Under the pieces are notes generated by a model, which saw nothing but the letters and a program-made list of their open reading frames with translations, ran no database searches and was not told the DNA's origin. From positions 1-61,190 of IMG/VR virus record IMGVR_UViG_3300009001_000002: a stretch of 61,190 bases of DNA; one strand, given 5' to 3'. Source of the DNA: a virus. Of the stretch, positions 41,248 to 50,337 are shown in pieces. The stretch's first letter is position 1. Each line of letters begins with the position of its first letter. Both the position numbers and the translations under genes were made by a program.

Positions 41248-41683
41248 CTATCGCAAAGCGACTTTAGATGATGTACGACCTATTAGGAATTTACTCCTTG
41301 ATTGGTTAAAAGAATCGCCTTTAAACTTAGGAAAGCCTAATACAGGAAAGGGAGATGCTTATATACACGATATTATCTATAATCATTTCGTTATTGTGGC
41401 TGAAAAAGAGGGTAAAATTATAGGAACGATATCTTTAGTATTAGGAGATATGTGGTACACAGATAAGAAGTTTTATCGAGTAAATTGGCTCTATGTAGAT
41501 AATAAAAAAAGGAATAGTAGAATAGCAAAAAAATTGCTAGAATATGTTAAAGAATACGTTAAACTAACGAAAATGCCTTTAATACTTGAAATGACACAAG
41601 GACACGATATCGATAGAAAACATCAATGGCTAATGAGACAGAACTTCGAATATCTAGGCGGAACATACGGAGATAATTTATAA
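41240..41683 (+). CDS. GNAT-family N-acetyltransferase
   Basis: The 147-residue protein has YRKATLDDVRPIRNLLLDWL, VIVAEKEGKIIGTISLVLGD, VNWLYVDNKKRNSRIAKKLL and LEMTQGHDIDRKHQWLMRQN, in the GNAT order with the acetyl-CoA loop represented by RNSRIAKK. It would acetylate a small molecule or protein. TTG at 41240 is the start. Among virion genes, a host- or virion-protein substrate is likely, but unknown. Confidence 0.8.
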   Translation: MINYRKATLDDVRPIRNLLLDWLKESPLNLGKPNTGKGDAYIHDIIYNHFVIVAEKEGKIIGTISLVLGDMWYTDKKFYRVNWLYVDNKKRNSRIAKKLLEYVKEYVKLTKMPLILEMTQGHDIDRKHQWLMRQNFEYLGGTYGDNL

Positions 41684-42795
41684 TGGGAAGTTTATTTAAA
41701 CCAACTTCAACTGTAGTACAAGCACCAAGTCAAAGTCAAGTACAATATGAAATTCCACAGTACTTTAAAGATTTACAGGAATCTGTATTTTCGAGAGCGA
41801 ATGCTGCAAGTCAACAACCATTTCAAGCATATACAGGAGATCGTATTGCAGATTTAACAGCTTTGCAAAACGCTGCAATAACTCAAGCACAAACAAATTT
41901 AGGTCAATTCGGAACATCAGGAGTTATACCGGAAGCACAACAAAGAGTATCTGCCGCGGCGGATATAGCAGGAATGCAGTTTACTCCTCAAATGGCTCAG
42001 CAGTATATGAATCCTTATACTCAACAAGTTACGAATGCCGCAATAAGAAATTTACAAGAACAATCAGCTTTAGCTTCACAAGGACAACGAGCACAAGCGG
42101 CACAACGAGGTGCTTTTGGTGGAGCAAGACAGGGAATACAAGAAGCTGTACTTCAAGCTGAAACAGCAAAGAAAGCTGGTGATATTACAGCTCAGTTACA
42201 ATCTCAAGCATTTTCTGAAGCTGCAGGAAGATTCGCTCAAGACCGTGCTGCCGCTGCAACTGGTCAGATGCAAGCTGCACAAGCAATTCCTGCGTTACAA
42301 GCACAGTTAGGTCAAGTAGGACTTCAAGAAGCTGCCGCTGCAACTCAGTTCGGTGGTTTACAGCAAGCAGTAGAACAACAACGATTACTAGAAAATTATC
42401 GTGACTTTGTAGAACAGCAAGGTTTTGAAAGAGGTCAACTTGGATTTTTATCGAGTATTCTTACAGGTGCTCCGATTCGTTCTTACGGTGAAGAGCGTTC
42501 TGGTACAGTAGGTCAGGTAATAGGTGGAACTTCACCATTTGGTCAAATTGCAGGCGCCGCTGGAGCATTCTATGGTATGGGTGGCATGCCTAGTGATGTA
42601 AGATTAAAAGAAAATATTGAACTAGTAGGACAATCTCCGTCAGGAATAAATATTTATGAATTCAATTATATAGATAGTCCTCATAGATATCAAGGAGTAA
42701 TGGCTCAAGAAGTACCAGAAGCTTCGTTTGAAGTTAAAGGATATTTAGCTGTAGATTACAGTAAAGTAGATGTAGACTTTAAAAAGCTGAGTTAG
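41683..42795 (+). CDS. Virion protein with C-terminal S74 chaperone, 370 aa
   Basis: The N-terminal 230 residues are Gln/Ala-rich helices (LTALQNAAITQAQTNLGQFG, QAAQAIPALQAQLGQVGLQE), like an ejection or injection protein. A glycine-rich linker leads to a short S74 domain: SDVRLKENIEL with Ser304, IYEFNYIDSPHRYQGVMAQE and AVDYSKVDVDFKKLS. An S74 domain on a helical virion protein rather than a fibre is unusual. It may trimerise the protein before injection. Confidence 0.72.
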   Translation: MGSLFKPTSTVVQAPSQSQVQYEIPQYFKDLQESVFSRANAASQQPFQAYTGDRIADLTALQNAAITQAQTNLGQFGTSGVIPEAQQRVSAAADIAGMQFTPQMAQQYMNPYTQQVTNAAIRNLQEQSALASQGQRAQAAQRGAFGGARQGIQEAVLQAETAKKAGDITAQLQSQAFSEAAGRFAQDRAAAATGQMQAAQAIPALQAQLGQVGLQEAAAATQFGGLQQAVEQQRLLENYRDFVEQQGFERGQLGFLSSILTGAPIRSYGEERSGTVGQVIGGTSPFGQIAGAAGAFYGMGGMPSDVRLKENIELVGQSPSGINIYEFNYIDSPHRYQGVMAQEVPEASFEVKGYLAVDYSKVDVDFKKLS

Positions 42796-42796
42796 C

Positions 42797-44716
42797 ATGG
42801 CAGCAGCTTTAGATATAAAAGAAGATTTTAATATTCTTCAAGGTTTCTTTAAAGACAATAATCAAGAAGGCATAGATAGTATTTATGATAAATATGGTGG
42901 AAAAGAAAAATTTGAACAAGCGATTGTAAATTACGATACAGCTAATGAAGCACCGCCGGGAACGGAAGAAAGAATATCTACTGAGGAAGTTCTTGCTCAA
43001 ATGGATAAACAAGAAGATATATCTACTAGCCAAGCTGGTGGTCAAACTATATTTCAAGATTTAGAAAAATTTAAAGACGCTGAAAAACAATTTCAAGACT
43101 ATGAAGAAAAACTAGCAGTTGCTGATAATATTATTAATATTGCTGGATTAACTGACGATCAAGGAGATGCTTTAAAGAAAAGTTTAGGTCTTAATACTAA
43201 AGGTATTATGGGAACTTTAAAAGAAGTTGCTTCTGGATTTGGTGAAATATTTACAGGAAGAACTAACGTAGATTTAGAAAATCTTCAAGCTGCCGGCAAA
43301 GTTGCGGGTGCTCTTCCTATGACTGGTAATCAAGCTGGCACTTTATATCAAACAGCTTTTTCCGAAGATACGGGACGTGATGTTTTTGCAGAAAGATTAA
43401 CTGATCCTAGAACTCAATTCTTTTTAAGATTAGCGAGAGAATCAGGAACACCTTCTTTCGCTTCTCCATTTGCACGTGTTGCTAATGCTGCACTTCAAAC
43501 AGGTGAAGCTGAACAACAAAAATTATTAAACTTATTACGATATGGACAAAAAGATAAAACAACTGGTCCTAAATATGAAACAAAACAAATAAGATACACA
43601 ATTCAAAAAAATGATCCTTACTTTTCTGAATTAGGCTTTGCTCCAAATACAGCAGGATATGCGACAGTTCAATTAAAAGACGGAAAAGTTGATGAGTATT
43701 TAGATTTCGCTTTATCTACTCAAAAAGTTCCTGGTTCAGAACCATTTGATCCAAGTAAATTTCCTTATATTGAAGAAGAAGATAAAAGAATCGTTGGAGT
43801 TGATTTAAATGAATTAACTAAGCAGAAAGATTTATTATCTGAAAATGTAAGATTAGCTTCTTCGATTGAACGAGGTCCTGAAGGTATTACTAACGCTGAT
43901 AGATTACTTTCACCTGTTGTTGAATTTGTTAGTACCAAAAGTCCAGATCTTGCTAATGCGATAGCTGAAATAGCAGGAAGAGATAAAAAAGATTTTTCTA
44001 TATTTAAAGATATGGAAGCAAACGTTTTCGATTTATTGTTAAATGATCTTAAAAACTTATACCCTGTTTCTGATAACGACATGAACGTTATTAAAGCTTC
44101 TAAACCTCTTGGTGCATTTGGATTTGGTTTACGTTCATCTCAGTTACTTTCTTTTAAAGAATATGATATTTTACTAAATCAAGCTGAAAGAGATTTTATT
44201 AATAAAAATTTCCAACTAAATCAAATGCCAACTTCAGCGAGTCCAAAAGGAATTGAGTTTAACGGTAAGAAATATTACTCAGCTTCAAACTATGCGAAAG
44301 CTGTTATAGAAAGTCAAGTTAATCAAGCATTTAAAGAATCAGGTGTAACAGAAGATCAAATGAAAACATGGGGATTTCAAAAAGAAAAAGGAGATTATAA
44401 CGTCTTTACTAAATTAATGGTAATGAACGGAATGGATGTAGCTAAACAATTTAATCAAGATCCGGCTAAAATATTCTTATCTAAATCTGATGCAGCAACT
44501 AATTTATTAGAAAGTTTAAATCTAACACAAGATCCGGAAGATTTAACAGACGCTCAAGCATTGGCAATCGCAAATGATGAGAAAAAACGTAGATCTATTA
44601 TTAGTCAAAACTTAGATGAAGATAGTGCTGAATACAGAAAATGGACAGAAAAATATCCTGGATTAGATATTAACGAATCAATCTTATCGCAACTTTATCC
44701 TAATTATAACTTCTAA
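42797..44716 (+). CDS. Large virion protein, probable ejection protein 1, 639 aa
   Basis: A soluble helical protein with few aromatic clusters. ADNIINIAGLTDDQGDALKK and TNVDLENLQAAGKVAGALPM are internal. The size and place just before the 983-residue protein suggest one of the internal proteins that pass through the tail at infection. No fold recognised. Confidence 0.6.
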   Translation: MAAALDIKEDFNILQGFFKDNNQEGIDSIYDKYGGKEKFEQAIVNYDTANEAPPGTEERISTEEVLAQMDKQEDISTSQAGGQTIFQDLEKFKDAEKQFQDYEEKLAVADNIINIAGLTDDQGDALKKSLGLNTKGIMGTLKEVASGFGEIFTGRTNVDLENLQAAGKVAGALPMTGNQAGTLYQTAFSEDTGRDVFAERLTDPRTQFFLRLARESGTPSFASPFARVANAALQTGEAEQQKLLNLLRYGQKDKTTGPKYETKQIRYTIQKNDPYFSELGFAPNTAGYATVQLKDGKVDEYLDFALSTQKVPGSEPFDPSKFPYIEEEDKRIVGVDLNELTKQKDLLSENVRLASSIERGPEGITNADRLLSPVVEFVSTKSPDLANAIAEIAGRDKKDFSIFKDMEANVFDLLLNDLKNLYPVSDNDMNVIKASKPLGAFGFGLRSSQLLSFKEYDILLNQAERDFINKNFQLNQMPTSASPKGIEFNGKKYYSASNYAKAVIESQVNQAFKESGVTEDQMKTWGFQKEKGDYNVFTKLMVMNGMDVAKQFNQDPAKIFLSKSDAATNLLESLNLTQDPEDLTDAQALAIANDEKKRRSIISQNLDEDSAEYRKWTEKYPGLDINESILSQLYPNYNF

Positions 44717-47667
44717 TGTCAATAGAAATTTTAAAAAAAATTAATTCTTCAAGTGATGAAGAACTAGATACAATTATTGGTAATCTCTCTGGAAATGTAA
44801 AAGAATCTAAAGAACTAGAAACTCTTGGCTACGATATAGATAAAATGAAAGCAGGAGTAGAAAATTATAATAAAGAACTTGAAAGATATTTAATAGATCA
44901 AGAAGTACAATATAAATTTCCATTTGAACCAGGTACTACTGAATTTGCAAATATAGAATTTCCAGAGGAAAAGAAATATGAAGCAATTGGGGATTTTAAA
45001 CCATCAAAATCAACATCTCTTCAATTACTAGGTTTAAACGCTGAAGAAACAGATGACTTAGCTAATTTTGCATATAATCTAATGTACGGTGCTTCTTCTC
45101 AAATGCCTAGAGATACTACTAAAGAATATGTAGGAAATGTTATTCAATATTTTAATCCTGATTCATCTATTGAAATGGCATACGCTAATGAATTACAACC
45201 AGAAACGCTTAAAGATATTAACAGAATACAGGAATTAGATGACTTAGGTTACAATCTAAATGTTAATGACGATCTTTTATTATACAGAACTGATGGTGGA
45301 AACTGGTCAGTTGTAAATGCGCCGGGTATGTCTAAAGGAGATATTGGATATTTTGGAAAAGATATTGCAAGTATTTTATTAGAGATACCAGCATATGCTG
45401 GCGGAGGTGCTGTTGGTGCTGGTATAGCGGCAGGTGTCGTTGAATCATCTGCTCAATTATTAGCTTGGTACACTAATGCTAAATTATCAGGTCAAGAACC
45501 TACTGCTGAAGAAGGTGTTCAAGTATTTATTGATTCACTTCCTGATGCCGCTATTACAGGAGTATCTACCGCTGTTTTAACGAAACTAGGAGATAAAGTA
45601 TTTAGGTGGGTGTTAAGTAAAGCAGGAAAGAAAACTTTACCAGAAGGAGAGATAGAAGATTCAGCGGCAGCAATAGCTGCCGGTCAAACTAACGTAGATA
45701 AGTTAAATAAAATTAATCAAGAAATACAAGAAACTACAAAAGATTCTAGTAAAGGAGTACAACTTACATTAGGAGAAGCTACGGGTGGATATGAACAAAT
45801 AATAAAAGAAAATACTATTTCAAAGATACCTGAATTAGCCCCTAAATATAATCAAGCATATAAAAATAAAATAAACAAATCTCAAGATGCTTTAGAGACA
45901 TATTCAAAAACTTTATTTGACACTGACGTTGCTCCTCGTACAGCGGTAGTTAGTGAAATGGGGCAAGACATACAGAAAGGATTAACTGAAGGTGTAGAGA
46001 AAGATGTGCAAAGAATACTAGATTCTTACACTACTGATTTTGCTAGTGTTACTAAAATATATGACTTAGTAAGTAAAACAACGGGTCAAGCATCCGATTT
46101 ATTAGATGATTTTGGATTTATTCAAAAAGTATTTCAAGATCAAAATAAAATAATTCAAGGTGAATTAAAAACAATAGAAGATTCCGTTTCTAATATATTA
46201 AATAAATATGGACCTGAAGTAACTGATAATTTAGTTAAGTTATCTACTTTTCAAAAAACTTTAAAACAAATTGATGCTAATCGATCTTTTTTAAATAAAT
46301 TAGAACCGGGTACGAATGAGCATACTTTATTTAAAAACTTTTTAGAATTTACTAAAGACGGAAGAAAAGTAAAAAATTTAACTCTTCAAGAAACTCAACA
46401 ATTAATCCAATACATAGATGCTTTATCTGGAGATGCTTTTTCTTCAGCGTTAAAAGGTGTTCCCGATGCTAAAAAAGGAGAATTTAAACAATTACTTTTC
46501 GCTTTAAGAACTGATTTAAAACGATCTTTAAAAAAGAATTTAAAAGGCGATGCTGACGCTATCTTTGATGCATATGAAAATATGAAAAATATTCGTAGAG
46601 ATTTTGATAATAACGTAGTAAATCAGTTATTTCAAAAATCTAATTCTGGTAAACTTAAATTATCAGACGGAAACATAATTAATCATGTATTAAGTGATCC
46701 TCGTTTCTCTGGTGAAATGGCAAGTATCTTAGATCAAACTCCTAACTTTGCGAAAAAGGCAGCTTTTGAACAATCAATTATTGATGACTACTATAAAAAT
46801 GTTTTAAATGATATGAGTTTGTCGCCTAATGAAATAGCTAAAAAAGCAGAAGCTTGGTTAAAGAATAATAAATATGTTGATAATTTCTTCACTGGTGAAA
46901 ATAGAAATATTTTAAAACAGATGAAAAGCCCGTTAAAATTTAAACAGTTAGTAGAAGCTAATAAAAAAGCTAGTGATCGTGCTTTACAAAAAGTTCAAAG
47001 AGAATTTGAAGGAATTATGGGATTAGACCCTGCTAATTATTTAGATTTCTTTCAAAAAAATCCTACATCTTTTAATCGAGTAATTAATTTAATAAGAACA
47101 GCTGATGCTGGATTAGCTAGAAATATAGAAAAACAAACTAAAGAATTCTTTTTAAAGCAGTTCTTTGAATCAACTTCTGCTTATGATTCAAGAGCAGGTA
47201 TGTATGCTTTTAATGGAGAAAAGTTAAAAGAATTTTTAAACGTAAACAATAATAAAGAAATGCTTAAAAATATCTTCGGAACTCAAAAAGCAGATAAATT
47301 CATTAATACTTTTTCAGATATTGCTGATTTATTAAATACTTTTCAAAAGAAAATAGTTGATGCTGAAAAAGAACCAGTTATTGCTAGAAGTATTCAAAAT
47401 TTATTTCTCGGTCAGTTAGATAGAAAACGCACAATTATTCGTGGTATAAAACAATCAGCTAAACTATTAGGGGCTGAAGAGTATCTTGATAATGTTTTAG
47501 ATTTTGAAAAGTACGCTAAATTACTAGGAGAACAAGAATTTTTAAATCCTAGAGCTACAGTTGTAGCGGCGCAGTATGTAGAAGCTGAAGAACCTGCGGA
47601 AGATTCTATGATAGATAAAATTACAGAAGGCATTATTAGTAAAGGTGGAGAATACGTTAACCCTTAG
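44716..47667 (+). CDS. Large virion protein, probable ejection protein 2, 983 aa
   Basis: Mostly helical, with one Gly/Ala/Val-rich, membrane-active-looking patch (AYAGGGAVGAGIAAGVVESS) near residue 230 and long coiled coils (DALETYSKTLFDTD, LEKYAKLLGEQEFLN-type). This resembles internal proteins of P22 and T7 that open a path across the host membrane. No enzymatic motif seen. Confidence 0.65.
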   Translation: MSIEILKKINSSSDEELDTIIGNLSGNVKESKELETLGYDIDKMKAGVENYNKELERYLIDQEVQYKFPFEPGTTEFANIEFPEEKKYEAIGDFKPSKSTSLQLLGLNAEETDDLANFAYNLMYGASSQMPRDTTKEYVGNVIQYFNPDSSIEMAYANELQPETLKDINRIQELDDLGYNLNVNDDLLLYRTDGGNWSVVNAPGMSKGDIGYFGKDIASILLEIPAYAGGGAVGAGIAAGVVESSAQLLAWYTNAKLSGQEPTAEEGVQVFIDSLPDAAITGVSTAVLTKLGDKVFRWVLSKAGKKTLPEGEIEDSAAAIAAGQTNVDKLNKINQEIQETTKDSSKGVQLTLGEATGGYEQIIKENTISKIPELAPKYNQAYKNKINKSQDALETYSKTLFDTDVAPRTAVVSEMGQDIQKGLTEGVEKDVQRILDSYTTDFASVTKIYDLVSKTTGQASDLLDDFGFIQKVFQDQNKIIQGELKTIEDSVSNILNKYGPEVTDNLVKLSTFQKTLKQIDANRSFLNKLEPGTNEHTLFKNFLEFTKDGRKVKNLTLQETQQLIQYIDALSGDAFSSALKGVPDAKKGEFKQLLFALRTDLKRSLKKNLKGDADAIFDAYENMKNIRRDFDNNVVNQLFQKSNSGKLKLSDGNIINHVLSDPRFSGEMASILDQTPNFAKKAAFEQSIIDDYYKNVLNDMSLSPNEIAKKAEAWLKNNKYVDNFFTGENRNILKQMKSPLKFKQLVEANKKASDRALQKVQREFEGIMGLDPANYLDFFQKNPTSFNRVINLIRTADAGLARNIEKQTKEFFLKQFFESTSAYDSRAGMYAFNGEKLKEFLNVNNNKEMLKNIFGTQKADKFINTFSDIADLLNTFQKKIVDAEKEPVIARSIQNLFLGQLDRKRTIIRGIKQSAKLLGAEEYLDNVLDFEKYAKLLGEQEFLNPRATVVAAQYVEAEEPAEDSMIDKITEGIISKGGEYVNP

Positions 47668-47941
47668 TAAAGTGGTTAAAGGAACATCAGCAGAATACGC
47701 TGGTATTTCATGGTTACTAAAGCAAGGTTATCATGTTTTTAAAAACGTTCATGTTACTGGTTTTATTGACGTTGTTATATTTGACGGCAAGAAACTCATA
47801 GGAATAGATATTAAAAGTGAAACATTTAGAAAGAAGAATGGACAAAAAATTTATCGAAAACCTTCTAGCAAACAAAAACAATATAGTGTAAAATTACTCT
47901 TTGTAAAAGACAACGGAGAGTGTTATTTTGGAAACGATTAA
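47645..47941 (+). CDS. Small PD-(D/E)xK nuclease, 98 aa
   Basis: AEYAGISWLLKQGYHVFKNV, then GFIDVVIFDGKKLIGIDIKS with the catalytic Asp ... Asp-x-Lys, is the core of a Holliday-resolvase-like or VRR-type nuclease. The protein is minimal in size. It starts with GTG inside the large virion gene. Phages use such enzymes to resolve DNA branches before packaging. Confidence 0.72.
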   Translation: MENTLTLSKVVKGTSAEYAGISWLLKQGYHVFKNVHVTGFIDVVIFDGKKLIGIDIKSETFRKKNGQKIYRKPSSKQKQYSVKLLFVKDNGECYFGND

Positions 47942-48350
47942 AGAACGTATTATTAAGCACGAAGGCAAGATTAATAAAATATATAAAGATTCTCTAGGTC
48001 TAAAAACTTTCGGTGTAGGACATTTAGTGTTGAATGAAGATGAACTAGAAGAAGGTATCGAATACTCAGATGAAGTTGTCATGCGATATTTTGAAAAAGA
48101 TTTTGAAATAGCAGTCGGAGATGCTAATAAATTTATAGATAAAGACGAACACCCAGAAGATATTTATGGTGTAATTATCGAAATGTGTTTTCAACTTGGC
48201 TATCCTCGTCTTTGTGGCTTTAAAAAGTTTAAGGCCGCTTTAGAAGATAAAGATTATACTACAGCGGCAGATGAGATGTTAGACAGTCGATGGGCGAAAC
48301 AAACACCTAATCGTGCAAACGGACTAGCTGACATAGTGAGGGAAGCATAA
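47928..48350 (+). CDS. Endolysin, T4-type lysozyme
   Basis: The catalytic triad of GH24 muramidase is present: Glu12 (in KHEG), Asp21 (in YKDSLG) and Thr27 (in KTFGVGH), at the same spacing as in T4 lysozyme. A glycine-rich loop and LNEDELEEGI follow. At 140 residues it is short but whole. There is no signal peptide, so it needs a holin. TTG at 47928 overlaps the nuclease gene. Confidence 0.92.
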   Translation: METIKERIIKHEGKINKIYKDSLGLKTFGVGHLVLNEDELEEGIEYSDEVVMRYFEKDFEIAVGDANKFIDKDEHPEDIYGVIIEMCFQLGYPRLCGFKKFKAALEDKDYTTAADEMLDSRWAKQTPNRANGLADIVREA

Positions 48351-48736
48351 TGCTTTGGGGACTATTAGGAACTGTAGCAAAGGGGGCTGTTGATGTTATT
48401 AAAACTCGAACTGAAACTAAAAAGCTTATGGCGGAAGCTGAGCAAACACATATTCGTAAAATGGCTCAAGGCGAAATTGATTTTGCTATTGCCAGTCAAA
48501 AGAACATGCAAAACTCGTGGCGAGATGAATGGTTCACGGTCATCCTTTCACTCCCTTTATTAATAGTCTTTGGTGCTATTTTCTTTGGAAAACCTGAATG
48601 GATTCATAAGTTAAAAGAAGGATTTGATACTTTAAATCAATTACCCGACTGGTATATATGGGCGTTAATGGCCGCTATTGCTAGTTCATTTGGATTAAAA
48701 GTAACTGATCTTGCAGTTAAAAAATTTAAGAAGTAA
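48350..48736 (+). CDS. Holin-like membrane protein, 128 aa
   Basis: Two membrane spans (TVILSLPLLIVFGAIFFG, WYIWALMAAIASSFGLKV) follow a charged helical start that includes DEWFTV. The C-terminus is lysine-rich. The layout matches phage 3TM-type holins, and the gene directly follows the endolysin. It would form lesions in the inner membrane at lysis. Confidence 0.82.
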   Translation: MLWGLLGTVAKGAVDVIKTRTETKKLMAEAEQTHIRKMAQGEIDFAIASQKNMQNSWRDEWFTVILSLPLLIVFGAIFFGKPEWIHKLKEGFDTLNQLPDWYIWALMAAIASSFGLKVTDLAVKKFKK

Positions 48737-49146
48737 TGAAGATATCTGACGATACTGCATTATCGATGCCTATCAGAAATTTGTTAGGAATTATAGCTGC
48801 AGTGGCAGTAGGAGTTTATGCTTACTTTGGAATTATGGAAACATTAAATCAACATTCTACTAGATTAGAACTTATGGAAAAAGACTTAGAACTTAATACA
48901 GATTTTAGAATTAAGTGGCCTAGAGGTTTAATGGGAAATTTACCTGCCGATGATGAACAGTTCATGTTATTAGAATTCTTAGCAGGTCAAGTAGAAAAAC
49001 ATCAAGCTATTTTAGATGAAAATTTACACTCTAAAGTAATGATTGAACATCTAGAAGATATGGTTAATCAGTTAGAAAAAGACGTAGAAAAATTAAAAGA
49101 TGCGACTAGAGATATTAAATTTGCAAACGGAAATGGGGCACACTAA
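48736..49146 (+). CDS. Membrane-anchored coiled-coil lysis-region protein, 136 aa
   Basis: One N-terminal membrane span (LLGIIAAVAVGVYAYFGIME) is followed by long coiled coils (HSTRLELMEKDLELNTDF, IEHLEDMVNQLEKDVEKLKD). Inner-membrane spanin subunits and XhlA-type proteins look like this. It overlaps both neighbours. Confidence 0.65.
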   Translation: MKISDDTALSMPIRNLLGIIAAVAVGVYAYFGIMETLNQHSTRLELMEKDLELNTDFRIKWPRGLMGNLPADDEQFMLLEFLAGQVEKHQAILDENLHSKVMIEHLEDMVNQLEKDVEKLKDATRDIKFANGNGAH

Positions 49147-49370
49147 TGATTAAAACAGTATTAGCTTTATGTCTATTTTCTAATGGTATTTTAATTGAAC
49201 ATACTATTCAAGATTCTGTTAGCGAATGTTTAAAATCTAAAAGAATTATGGAAAGAAATATGCAAGGAGCACAGATTGTCTGTGGACAAGTAGAAGCTGA
49301 AATTGATATTAAAATTATTAACGGAAAAGAATATGAATTCATTAAAAGTATAGCCAAATCAAAAAGTTAA
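49146..49370 (+). CDS. Small exported-looking lysis-region protein, 74 aa
   Basis: Short hydrophobic start (MIKTVLALCLFSNGILIEHT) with a Cys near the end of the hydrophobic run, then QDSVSECLKSKRIMERNM. Known in many marine phages beside lysis genes. It may be an outer-membrane lipoprotein-type spanin partner, although a lipobox is not convincing. Confidence 0.6.
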   Translation: MIKTVLALCLFSNGILIEHTIQDSVSECLKSKRIMERNMQGAQIVCGQVEAEIDIKIINGKEYEFIKSIAKSKS

Positions 49371-49385
49371 TGGTAAAATAATGTT

Positions 49386-49610
49386 ATGAATCTAGATCTC
49401 AAAACAGTAACTCCTTATATAGTTATGATAGTAGGATTTGCTGCCTCTTGGGGAATGTGGAAATCTAGATTAGAAGCTGTAGAAACGAAAGTAGATACTA
49501 TAACTCAAATGCAGTTAGATATAGCTGTTATAAAAGAAAGAATGATTCAATTAGATAATAGAACTCAATTCATAGAAGAGTACTTAATTAAGCTTTACGA
49601 TGGCGAATAA
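49386..49610 (+). CDS. Membrane-anchored coiled-coil protein, 74 aa
   Basis: One membrane span (TPYIVMIVGFAASWGMWKSR) then a coiled coil (LEAVETKVDTITQMQLDIAV). Resembles XhlA-type haemolysin helpers and small holin partners. It overlaps the next gene by 11 bases. Confidence 0.6.
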   Translation: MNLDLKTVTPYIVMIVGFAASWGMWKSRLEAVETKVDTITQMQLDIAVIKERMIQLDNRTQFIEEYLIKLYDGE

Positions 49611-50337
49611 ACCAGTATCGTCAATAACTAGAATAGGTCAAACGGAACCTTTTGAACTACAAGTATCAAGAGATCAAATCGCATATCATGAAGTAAGAAA
49701 TATATTTGGTTGGCAATCATCCGTTTCAACTACTTTTATTCCTTTATGGGAAAATGCTACTGCTTATACGTATCCTACATCAGCTTTACAAATGACTGTT
49801 ACTTCAGCGTCAGCTTCAGATGACGGTGGAACTATTTTAATTAAAGGATTAGATATTAACTATGAAGAAATTACAGAAGTAGTTACTTGTAATAATGCTA
49901 CTCCACCGACAACTACGAAAGGATTTTTTAGAATTAATGATGTTATTTTTACTAATTCTTCAGGTGCGAATGTAGGAATTATTACTATCGCAAACGGCGG
50001 AACTACTTATGCTAAAATACTCGCAGGAGTAGGAAGAAATCAAGCAAGTATTTTTACCGTGCCCGCAGGAAAATGTTTTTTCTTATATCGTATTGATGCG
50101 TTTTCAAATGATAGTACTGCCGCTAAACCTGGTTTATTTAGAAACTATGTTCAATATGATACCGGTGCTATTTATACTGTAGCAAGAACTACTTTTACAG
50201 GGAACATGAACATCCAAAGAAGATTACCTTTTAAGTATAATGAAAAGACAGATATACAATTTCAGTTACAAACTAATTCGGGTTCTCACGAAATGAACGT
50301 GTTCGGAGAAGGTATTCTTCTTAGAGATACTGTCTAA
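49600..50337 (+). CDS. Virion structural protein, 245 aa
   Basis: The sequence (KPVSSITRIGQTEPFELQVS, RDQIAYHEVRNIFGWQSSVS, KCFFLYRIDAFSNDSTAAKP, GSHEMNVFGEGILLRDTV) is Thr/Ser/Gly-rich and beta-type. It resembles head- or tail-surface proteins of marine phages. Its stop codons overlap the end of the minus-strand helicase gene by 4 bases. Confidence 0.6.
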   Translation: MANKPVSSITRIGQTEPFELQVSRDQIAYHEVRNIFGWQSSVSTTFIPLWENATAYTYPTSALQMTVTSASASDDGGTILIKGLDINYEEITEVVTCNNATPPTTTKGFFRINDVIFTNSSGANVGIITIANGGTTYAKILAGVGRNQASIFTVPAGKCFFLYRIDAFSNDSTAAKPGLFRNYVQYDTGAIYTVARTTFTGNMNIQRRLPFKYNEKTDIQFQLQTNSGSHEMNVFGEGILLRDTV

